Shown here one piece after another: positions 1 to 8,300 of a stretch of DNA of 64,000 bases. Both the position numbers and the translations under genes were made by a program. The notes beneath the pieces were generated by a model. That model saw only the letters and a program-made list of their open reading frames with translations, was not told where the DNA came from and did not search any database. Origin of the DNA: Aquisphaera insulae (GTDB lineage Bacteria; Planctomycetota; Planctomycetia; Isosphaerales; Isosphaeraceae); contig NZ_JAALJH010000031.1 in the NCBI RefSeq assembly GCF_011064615.1, forward strand, positions 28,917-92,916, given 5' to 3'. The first letter of the stretch is position 1; each line of letters opens with the position of its first letter.

Positions 1-2
1 CC

Positions 3-1544
3 TCCCTCTCCGAGATCGGCTTCCGCCACTCGCTCGCGTCGCGGGACGAGGATGCCCTCCGCGCGCTCGGCCAGGCCCGCAAGATCCTCGAGGACCTGAT
101 CGCGACCGCCACCAACGAACTGGCCTACAAGAAATCGCTCGCCCGGGTCGTCAACCGCATCGGCTATGTCGAATACCATCGCGGGCGCGAGGACGCGGCG
201 ATGGCGATCTACGGGGAATTCCAGCAGGTCTGTCGGCAGATCCTCGACGGCGTGAAGGAGGGGCCCAGGCCGCTGGAATTCCAGGAACTCCTGGCGATCA
301 GCTATGAGAACATCGGCGCGATCCAACTGCGGCAGGGGCACCGCGAGCCCGCCCTGGAGGCGTACCGGGAGGCCGAGAAGATCCGCGCCAGGATGGTCGA
401 GCTCGCGGGCTCGGTGCTCTACTATCGGGCCGGCTACGCCCTCACCTCCTGGGCGATGGCCCACATCGAGCACGATCTGGGTCGGATCGACGAGTCCCAG
501 GCCCACCTGGCCCGGGCCCGGGAGATCCTCGAGAAGCTCTGCGTCGACGATCCGAACGAGCTGTCCTACCGCAGGCAACTCGCCCAGGTCGCGGTCCTCG
601 AGGGGGTGATCCACGACGACGCCCACCGGCACGCCCCTGCCCTCGGGCTCTTCGAGGAAGCCCTCAAGATCCAGGAAGGGCTCGAGCCGTACCTCAAGGA
701 CGACTTCCAGCTCAAGGTGGAGGTCGGCGTCAGCCTGGCGAACCTGGGAGAGACCTACGCGGACATGGGGCGACCAGACCTCGCGGTCCCCTTCTACCGG
801 CGGGCACTCGAGCGGCGGATTGCCATGTTGGCCAGCCGGCCCGACGTGCCCGACCAGGCCGCCCGGCTCGCCGCCCTGGCGGTCACGCTCGGGAACATCC
901 AGCGGCAGCGGGGCGAGCCGGCCGCGGCCGTCGCGACCTTCACCCGTGCCCTCGAGGCGCTCGATCGCATCCCGGCCGGCCCCGGGGACGACGGGACGCT
1001 CGTCGCACTTCGGGCGCAATTGCTCGACCGGAAGGCGAGGGCCCTGGCCGAGCAGGGGAAGACGGAAGAGTCGTCGGATGTCCTGAAACGGGCCGCGGGG
1101 ATCGCCCGCGAGGCCCTTCCCGGGAGGGATCCGGCCGGGGTCGATGCGACCTCAATCCGCGCGGCGCTCTCTGAAACGCTCCGGGACCTTGCCCTGCTCC
1201 CCCTCCCCGGCAGGCCCGCCATCGAGGTCGATCGCCTTCGGGCCGAGCGGGCCAACCTCTGGCAGGGCCGCCCCCCCCAGGAACCCTACGCCCTGGCCGG
1301 CCTCGAGGTCGTCGAGGCGGACGTTGTCGGCTACGGCAAGACCCCCCTGGTCCCGGCCGGCGAGCAGGCCCGGCGGACGGATCGAGACGCCGCCGCATCC
1401 CACCTCCGGATCGCCGTCCGCCGGGGCCTGCCGGGGGTCGATTCGCTCCGGGCCGACCCCGTCTTCGGCCCCCTCCTCCGAGACGGCCAGGCGAGTCCGG
1501 ATGAGCCGTCTCCGGACCTGCCCCGGGATCCGTTCCGACGTTGA
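3..1544 (+). CDS. TPR-repeat protein, 5' end beyond the window
   Basis: The reading frame is open to the left edge, so the true start is outside; the first in-window ATG (201) is internal because the upstream codons (RKILEDLIATATNELAYKKS) already carry the repeat pattern. The visible ~513 residues are helical tetratricopeptide-type repeats with regular A/G/Y spacing (for example GVSLANLGETYADMGRPDLA), followed by a low-complexity C-terminal tail rich in Pro, Arg and Asp. In planctomycetes such arrays often form the C-terminal half of large Ser/Thr protein kinases, but no kinase motif is visible here, so that is inference. TPRs mediate protein-protein contacts. The stop lies 128 bp before the double-glycine precursor gene; no functional link is evident. 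Confidence 0.8.
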   Translation, partial: SLSEIGFRHSLASRDEDALRALGQARKILEDLIATATNELAYKKSLARVVNRIGYVEYHRGREDAAMAIYGEFQQVCRQILDGVKEGPRPLEFQELLAISYENIGAIQLRQGHREPALEAYREAEKIRARMVELAGSVLYYRAGYALTSWAMAHIEHDLGRIDESQAHLARAREILEKLCVDDPNELSYRRQLAQVAVLEGVIHDDAHRHAPALGLFEEALKIQEGLEPYLKDDFQLKVEVGVSLANLGETYADMGRPDLAVPFYRRALERRIAMLASRPDVPDQAARLAALAVTLGNIQRQRGEPAAAVATFTRALEALDRIPAGPGDDGTLVALRAQLLDRKARALAEQGKTEESSDVLKRAAGIAREALPGRDPAGVDATSIRAALSETLRDLALLPLPGRPAIEVDRLRAERANLWQGRPPQEPYALAGLEVVEADVVGYGKTPLVPAGEQARRTDRDAAASHLRIAVRRGLPGVDSLRADPVFGPLLRDGQASPDEPSPDLPRDPFRR

Positions 1545-1672
1545 TCCCCACCCCACTTCCGAATTCCGAGAGCATAGGGGCCAAACCGCGTCGGCAGTGT
1601 AAGATGTCGGGGCGAGCGTCCGTAATGAAGTATGTCATCCGACTCGCGAACCGACTTCCCCAGGAGGAACGC

Positions 1673-1837
1673 ATGTCCACACAGAAGACCAAGCCGGAGC
1701 AGGAACAGCCCAGCAAGAAGAAGGAAGACGAAACGGTCCATCTCTCCGCGGACGACCTGCGTAAGATCTCCGGCGGGGCTGCCACCAGTCAGGGGCCCGT
1801 GATCCCGCCCCCCAAGGCGCCCCCGACAAGCCCGTGA
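1673..1837 (+). CDS. double-glycine leader precursor peptide (bacteriocin/RiPP-like)
   Basis: This 54-aa peptide starts at an ATG preceded by a strong ribosome site (AGGAGGAA, 3 nt gap). Residues 1-35 form a charged leader ending in LSADDLRKISGG, the classic double-glycine signal cut by C39 peptidases (GG at 34-35). The predicted 19-residue product is AATSQGPVIPPPKAPPTSP: proline-rich, without Cys and with little Ser/Thr, so lanthionine or disulfide formation is unlikely. The next gene encodes an HlyD-type adaptor, and a C39-ABC exporter lies 3.5 kb downstream, which supports export. No modification enzyme is seen. The frame is open upstream to 1541, but that extension lacks a good ribosome site and the leader pattern. 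It may be a bacteriocin, a signal or an anchored peptide; its activity is unknown. Confidence 0.75.
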   Translation: MSTQKTKPEQEQPSKKKEDETVHLSADDLRKISGGAATSQGPVIPPPKAPPTSP

Positions 1838-1933
1838 CGTCCATGGCCGCGGGCCGTGCTTCGTCCAGGGGGCCGCGACGGTGTCGCCCGTCACGGCCCA
1901 TCTCCGTTCGAGAGCCCGAGGGTGCAGCCGTCG

Positions 1934-3286
1934 ATGAGCCAGCCCGCCGCCACCTCTCGCCCCCCCGCCGACGCGCCCTCCGATGCGTCCACCGTGGCGC
2001 TCGAGCAGCTCGACACCCTGATCCGGGTGACGACGATCCAGGCCTGGCTCTCGCTCGGGACCCTCTTCGCGATCTGCGCGGGGGCCCTGATCTTCGCTTA
2101 CTCTTATCGCGTCCCCAAGAAGGTCGTCGGCGAGGGCATCCTGCTCATCAAGAAGGACCGCCTGGCCCAGGTCCGCGCCCTCGGCACCGGGCGTATCGAT
2201 GAGCTCAAGGTCACCCTGGGCCAGGAGGTCAAGGAAGGAGCCTATCTCGGGCGGATCATCCAGGACGACCTCAGGGATGCCATCCAGGAGTCGGCCGAGC
2301 GGATCCGCGAGCTCGAGAGCGAGGACCAGAAGCTCACCGAGTTCGAGGCCAACGAGCAGTCGACCCAGGAGCGGGCGATCGCCCGCCTCCGAAACGCCAT
2401 CGAGCGGACCGTGGGAAACTCGACGGCGGCGCTGGCCATCGCCGAGAAGATCGTCGGCGGCTCGGAACGCCTTCGATCCATCAGCCAGCTCTCCAACTTC
2501 GACTACCTCAAGGACCTGCAGCAGAAATACACGATCCAGAACGATCTCGACAACGGCCAGTCTCGGCTCGCGGAGCTCGAGTTGACGAAGCTCGTCGCGG
2601 AGAATCAGCGGGCCAAGCTCAAGCTCCAGCGACAGCTCGAGATCAGCAAGCTGAGGACCAAGCTGGGGCTCGATCGGGCCAAGTTCGACCGCACCTCCCG
2701 GATCGTCAGTCACGGCAACGGACGCGTGGCCCAGATCCTCTCGGCCCGGGACGAATACGTCCGCGAGGGGCAACCGGTGATCCTGCTCTCCTCCCCCAAG
2801 GAGACGGGGCCTGGCCTCGACGACGTGGGGCTGCCCTACGAGTCGATCGTCTTCGTGCCGGCCGGCGAGGGGAAGAAGATCGACGAAAATGACCTCGTCG
2901 AGATCATGCCCGCGACGGTCAAGCGGGAGGAGCACGGATTCCTCAAGGGCAAGGTCGTCGCCGTCTCTGAACTCCCCGCCACTCGCCTGGCCATGGAGGC
3001 CGCACTCCAGCATCCGGACCTGGTGGAAACCTTCCTCAAGCGATACGCGCCCGGCGTCCTGCTCCGCGTCCACGTCCAGCTCGAGAGGGATCCCGCCAAG
3101 GCGGGCGTGGAGGATCCGGACAAACCGGACTCAGAGTCGGGCAATCGCTTCGTCTGGTCCTCCTCCTCCGGCGGCTTGCAGCCCCTCAAGACGGGCACGC
3201 TCTGCGACGCCGCGATCGTCGTCGAGCAGCAACGCCTGATCTCGCTGGTCATCCCCTGGTTCAAGAGGGCCTTCGGCTGGCACTGA
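1934..3286 (+). CDS. HlyD-family membrane fusion protein of NHLP/NHLM-type peptide secretion
   Basis: This 450-aa periplasmic adaptor should link the inner-membrane ABC exporter to the outer membrane. A disordered N-terminus (about residues 1-35) precedes one membrane segment (WLSLGTLFAICAGALIFAYS, about 38-57). A lipoyl-like half (VRALGTGRIDELKVTLGQEV), a long coiled-coil hairpin with heptad-like E/L/A/R runs, the returning lipoyl half (SHGNGRVAQILSARDEYVRE) and a C-terminal beta region follow. This order matches the HlyD adaptors of NHLM bacteriocin systems. The frame is open upstream to 1856, but Met at 1934 immediately precedes the conserved part and was chosen. It follows the precursor gene by 96 bp and is probably cotranscribed with it. 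Translation ends just before a 9-bp hairpin. Confidence 0.85.
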   Translation: MSQPAATSRPPADAPSDASTVALEQLDTLIRVTTIQAWLSLGTLFAICAGALIFAYSYRVPKKVVGEGILLIKKDRLAQVRALGTGRIDELKVTLGQEVKEGAYLGRIIQDDLRDAIQESAERIRELESEDQKLTEFEANEQSTQERAIARLRNAIERTVGNSTAALAIAEKIVGGSERLRSISQLSNFDYLKDLQQKYTIQNDLDNGQSRLAELELTKLVAENQRAKLKLQRQLEISKLRTKLGLDRAKFDRTSRIVSHGNGRVAQILSARDEYVREGQPVILLSSPKETGPGLDDVGLPYESIVFVPAGEGKKIDENDLVEIMPATVKREEHGFLKGKVVAVSELPATRLAMEAALQHPDLVETFLKRYAPGVLLRVHVQLERDPAKAGVEDPDKPDSESGNRFVWSSSSGGLQPLKTGTLCDAAIVVEQQRLISLVIPWFKRAFGWH

Positions 3287-3314
3287 TCCCGGGTCGGACT
3301 TCGAAACGAGAAGA

Positions 3315-3369
3315 GCCCCGGCGCGGCAGTCACGCCGGGGCCCGTCATCAGCCGGCGAAGATCGCCGGC
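3315..3369. terminator. two adjacent GC-rich hairpins between convergent genes
   Basis: A perfect 9-bp stem (GCCCCGGCG at 3315-3323 with CGCCGGGGC at 3333-3341, 9-nt loop) is followed by a perfect 8-bp stem (GCCGGCGA at 3351-3358 with TCGCCGGC at 3362-3369, 3-nt loop). They fill the 84-bp gap between the HlyD gene and the opposing surface-protein gene. Neither has a T-tract. Transcription termination is inferred from position and symmetry. Confidence 0.6.
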
Positions 3370-3370
3370 T

Positions 3371-4759
3371 TCAGATGCCGTTGGTGTTGGTCGTGATGCC
3401 CGTCTCCCCTCCACCGGGAGTCTGGATGATTGTGGTGGTGCCGCTGGTCAGGCCGAAGCCCGAGAAGCTGGACGTCGGGAAGCCCAGGGCCGTGTTCTGA
3501 TTCGTGGTGAGGCCATAGAAGCCGCCCCCGAACGGATCCGAGTAGAAGTTGTTGAGGTTGCCGGACCCGGTCGAGGTGCCGGTGGACGTGCTGAACGTCC
3601 CGAAGCCGATCGGTCCGTTCGACGTCCCGCCGTTGAAGCCGTTGCCGAGGCCGGCGAAGGTCGGGGCGAAGACGCTCGAGAAGTTGCTGGTCGGCAGGCT
3701 GGAGACATTCGTCGTCGTCCCGAAGAACGACCCGAGGCCCGACGCGACATTCTGGAAGGCGCTATTGAAGGCCGAGTTGACGGCGGGGACGAAGGCGTCC
3801 GATGTCGTAGGCGCGGCGGAGAGGGCGCCGCTGAGCGTCGTGATCGCCGTGGGCGTCCCTCCCGGCGTCGTGCCGAAGAGGATGTTGCCCACACCGCTCA
3901 GCGGGTTGGAGCCTGTCGTCGTGCCCGTCCCTCCGCCGGCACTGGGGGACGAGGGGAACAGGTTCTGGACGGTGGGGAAGACCGCGAGGTTGTTGCCGAG
4001 CTGGTTCGCAGCGATGCCCACCGCCGCATTGAGCTGGTTGGCGAACGTCTGCTGGACCGCCGGGTCGGTGCTCATGATCCCGCCCGAGACCAGCGCGGCA
4101 TTGGCGATGTTGCCGAACCCCGAGTTGAGGGACCCCAGCGTATTGGCGAACTGATTGACGACCTGCTGGGCCATGTAGGTCTGGACGGGGATCCGAGCCC
4201 CGCTGTTGATGTCGATCGAATTCGCGTAGATCGGACTCCTTGCGATGAAGTTCCCCGCCTGGGCGGCGTTGGTGACCGTGGACTGGGTGATCGCACGGTC
4301 CACGGCGGACATGAGCGCGGAGGCCGACCGACTGGCTCGCCCCGACGACGTGAGCGCATCGAGCCGGCTGGTGAGGCTGTTCCGCCCGTTGCCGAGGAGC
4401 GACGTCTGGAGCCGGGCCACCAGTCGATCGTTGGCCTCCGGCAGGAGGCCGAGCTGACTCGAGAGGCGGAAGGCCGTGGCGTTGACCGCCCCGCCGATCT
4501 GGCTCTGGAGGTTCGCCTTCGTCGTCGCGTCGGGTGTTCCATTGGCATAGGCCGTGGCAATCTGCGTCCGAAGATATTGACGAAGGTCATTGGCCGCTGC
4601 CCGGAACTGGGCGCGATACGACTGATACAGCTCGCGGCGCGACAGGAGGGCCTGGGCGGACGCCGCCGTCCCCGCGGCGTTCATCACGACGCGCTCCTCC
4701 AGCGCGATGCCATCGATCGAAGGACGAAACGACCGGACCTTGCCCCTGATGCTCGCCAT
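3371..4759 (-). CDS. secreted protein with LEPR-XLL-type N-terminal motif
   Basis: This 462-aa protein begins with a basic segment and the motif DGIALEERVVMNA (about residues 16-28), a variant of the planctomycete LEPR-XLL sorting motif. A helical, Ala/Arg/Gln-rich region (about 30-250) follows, then a long Gly/Ser/Thr/Asn/Phe-rich low-complexity C-terminus with FGTTT- and FGGG-like runs. No catalytic motif is recognised. The start is supported by GAGGA about 7 nt upstream. It lies on the opposite strand between the HlyD adaptor gene and the ABC exporter gene of the peptide-export locus; whether it takes part in that system is unknown. It is probably cell-envelope or extracellular, from the motif only. 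Confidence 0.75.
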   Translation of the reverse strand: MASIRGKVRSFRPSIDGIALEERVVMNAAGTAASAQALLSRRELYQSYRAQFRAAANDLRQYLRTQIATAYANGTPDATTKANLQSQIGGAVNATAFRLSSQLGLLPEANDRLVARLQTSLLGNGRNSLTSRLDALTSSGRASRSASALMSAVDRAITQSTVTNAAQAGNFIARSPIYANSIDINSGARIPVQTYMAQQVVNQFANTLGSLNSGFGNIANAALVSGGIMSTDPAVQQTFANQLNAAVGIAANQLGNNLAVFPTVQNLFPSSPSAGGGTGTTTGSNPLSGVGNILFGTTPGGTPTAITTLSGALSAAPTTSDAFVPAVNSAFNSAFQNVASGLGSFFGTTTNVSSLPTSNFSSVFAPTFAGLGNGFNGGTSNGPIGFGTFSTSTGTSTGSGNLNNFYSDPFGGGFYGLTTNQNTALGFPTSSFSGFGLTSGTTTIIQTPGGGETGITTNTNGI

Positions 4760-5330
4760 GACGGATCCTCATTCTCCCAACGTGGGTTCTGTTCAAGGGT
4801 GAATCTCGCGGCGGCCGGCGCGCACGGTGGCTGCACCCCGCATCGGTCGCCGCGTGAGATGACTGACATTGCAGATTCGGGATCCGGCGAGCCGGGCGGA
4901 TTGAGGTGTCGCCGGATGACGATTGGCACGTCAAAAAAGTCTACGCATCGGGCGTGCCAATCCCTTGAAGCCGCGGGCCCACTCCCCCGAATGACGCCCG
5001 GACGGCGGACCTGGGCGGACCCAACCCACTCGCAAGGCAAATATGAATACAAATTAGCGCCAGCGCATTCCGCCGAGGCGAATTGAGCAGGCGGGTTCCT
5101 TGCGTTGTTCCCCGGAGATACCAGGACCTTGCGGATACGCAGTCATTGCGCGACCGACCTGCACGGGTGCAACATCCTCTCGGAGCCACGACGCCCCCGG
5201 GAGTAAAATAGGCAAATTGGGTAGAGTCTAGAAGCAAAATCCTCGATGATGAGGAGGGATGGTCGCGTGCCGAGGTATCGAGGCGGCGGCGTGGGGGTCG
5301 GTGTCGGAGGCCGGGGCGGGTCCTGGGCGA
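4760..5330. other. 570-bp divergent intergenic region
   Basis: This stretch separates the divergent starts of the LEPR-XLL protein and the ABC exporter and must carry both promoters. It is less GC-rich than its surroundings around 5195-5245. No convincing ORF, operator palindrome or RNA element was recognised. The exporter frame is open back to an ATG at 5259, directly abutting AGGAGGG, so the 3' part may be coding. Confidence 0.5.
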
Positions 5331-8300
5331 ATGGCGAGCACGCGGAAGAAGAGGTATCGGCCCGTCCGGACGCCGGTCGTGCTCCAGATGGAGGCGATCG
5401 AGTGCGGAGCGGCCGCGCTGGGGATCATCCTCGAGTATCACGGGAAGTACATCCCGCTGGACGTGCTGAGGAGCGTCTGCGGCGTCTCGCGGGACGGGAG
5501 CAACGCGTACCATATCCGGGAGGCGGCGAGGCAGTATGGCCTGGAGGTGGAGGCGTTCCGGAAGTCGGCCGAGGGGATCGATACGCGGCGGCCTCCGTTC
5601 ATGGTGCTCTGGCAGTGGAATCACTTCCTGGTGGTCGAGGGGTTCACCCGCGACGCGGTCTACCTGAATGATCCGGCATGCGGGCGTCGCCGCGTGTCGC
5701 GGGAGGAATTCGCGAGGAATTACAGCGGGATCGCCTTCACGTTCCGGCCGGGAGACGGCTTCAAGCCGGAGGGACGGAGGCCGAGCACGCTGCTGGGGCT
5801 GGCCGAACGCCTGACCGGCTCCAAGGCGGCGCTCGCGTTCGTGATCCTGGCGGGGCTGGCCCTGGTGATCCCGACGCTGGCGTCGGCGGGCTACCAGCGG
5901 ATCTTCGTCGATGAGATCCTGATCCAGCGGAGGCGAGACTGGCTGGGGACGCTCCTGGTGGCCATGGCGGCGACGGCCCTGGTCCGGCTGATGGCGGTCT
6001 CGCTCCAGCAGGTCTACCTCACGCGGCTGGAGGTCCGGCTGGCCCTGACCGAGGCCGTGCGGTTCCTCCAGCACGTCCTCCGCCTGCCGATCGACTTCTT
6101 CCAGCGGCGGTACGCGGGCGACATCGTCGGCCGCGTGGTCAGCACCGCGAGGGTGGCGCGGCTGATCTCCGGCGAGCTCGCCACCACGGCCGTCGGCTTC
6201 CTCACGCTGGTGGTCTACGCGGCCGCGATGTTCCCCCAGGACAGGCTGCTGACCGGCGTGGGCGTGGCGATCGGCAGCTTGAACCTGGTCGCGCTGCGGT
6301 GGTTCAGCCGGCGGCGGATCGACCAGAACCGGGTCATCGAGCAGATCCGAGGCCGGCTTGCCGGCGGGATCATGTGGGCCGTCCAGGTGATCGAGTCGGT
6401 GAAGGCGACCGGCGCTGAGACCGACCTCCTGATCCGATGGACGGGAGAGCAGGCCCGGGTGGTGAACGCCGAGCAGGAGCTCGGGAGGTTCGACGCCGTC
6501 TTCGTGGCAATCCCTCCGCTGCTGGCCTCGCTGACCACCGTCGCGGTGCTCGGGCTGGGGGGCCGCCGGGTCGCCGACGGCGTCCTGCCGATCGGGGCGC
6601 TGGTGGCCCTGCAGACGTTGCTGGCGAGCTTCCACCAACCCTTCCAGGCCATGGCACGCCTGGGCTCCCAGGTTCAGGAACTGCGGGCCGACCTGGACCG
6701 CATCGACGATGTCGCCCGACACCAGGCCGATCCCATGGTGGCCCCCGCCGGAGCAGACGGCGCGGCCGGTGAGACGACCGCCGATCTGCCGGCTCCCGCG
6801 ACGCCGGCGCCGAGGGCCATCCTGACGGAGTCGCCGCGGCTCTCCGGACGGCTGGAGCTGCGGGACGTCACCTTCAGCTACTACCGGACGGTGGAGGAGC
6901 CGCTGATCCGGGGCTTCTCGATGGTCGTCGAGCCCGGGCAGCGGGTCGCGTTGGTGGGAGGATCCGGGAGCGGCAAGACGACGCTCGCCCGGCTGATCGC
7001 GGGCCTCTATCGGCCCCAACAGGGCCAGATCCTCCACGACGGCCGGCCGATCGCCGCGATCCCGCGGCAGGTCTTCGTCAACTCGGTGGCGATGGTCGAC
7101 GAGCGGATCGCCATGTTCCAGGGGTCGGTCCGGGACAACCTGACGCTCTGGGACGAGCAGGTCGCCAGCGGCCGGCTGATCCAGGCGGGGCTCGGCGCGG
7201 CGATCCACCTGGACCTCCTCCAGCGGCGGGGCGGCTACGACGCGGCGGTCGCGGAGGGGGCCAGGAACTTCTCCGGCGGCCAGCGGCAGCGGCTGGAGAT
7301 CGCCCGGGCGCTGGTCCGGGATCCCAGCCTCCTGATCCTGGACGAGGCCACCAGTGCGCTCGACCCGAAGACGGAGCTGATCGTGGACGACCAGCTCCGC
7401 CGCCGCGGCTGCACCTGCCTGATCATCGCCCACCGGCTGAGCACGATCCGCGACTGCGACGAGATCGTGGTGCTCTCCCAGGGGAAGATCCTCCAGCGGG
7501 GGACGCACGAGCAATTGATCGAGGACGCCGGGGGGGAATACGCCCGGCTCCTGGCCGGCCAGGGATTTCCCGCGGGCCGGTCGGGGCGGGTGGCCATGCA
7601 CCGCCGGGCGTCCGGCCATGCGGTGGCGGAGCGGCCCGCTCCTCGAATCGGGCCTGCATCCGGATCCGTCGCGACCACGATGCCGGCCCCGAGCCCGCAA
7701 GCCGCCGCCGCGGAGGACGGCCCCCGGTTCCTCATCGACGAGCTGCGGGCGACGGGGCGAGCGGAGACCACCGCGGCCAATCGCCCCCTGCCGCTCGATG
7801 ACCCGGAGTCGGTCTGGTGGGTCTCTTCCGGCCAGGTGGACGTCTTCTTCCAGCTCCCGGCCCCCGACGGCGGGCCCGGCCGGCGTCGCCATCTCTGCCG
7901 GGTGGAGGAAGGGGGCTCCATCTTCGCCATCAGCGGCGTCCGCGGCCAGCTCGGCGGCCGGCTCCTGGCCGTCGGCGCGGGGGACGCGGACCTGATCCAG
8001 TTCCGCCGCGGCGACCTGATCCGCCTCAGCTTCGAGGAGCCGCTGGCCGAGCAGGTCGCGGTCCTCCTGGACGACTGGATCTTCCGCCTGGGCCGGGCGA
8101 TCGGCGCGGGAGGAGAAGTCCTGGGCCGTCGCGAGCTGGCCCCGGGCACCCCGGTCGACCTGCCGGACGGCGATCGCTACGGCGTCCGCCGCGGGGTGGC
8201 CTGGGTCCGTCACCTGCAGGGGCGTTCCCGGTTCCTCGACCACGACCCCCTCCCGGTCACCGAGCACCAGGCGCGATTCCCGGTCACCGAGCATCTCTGG

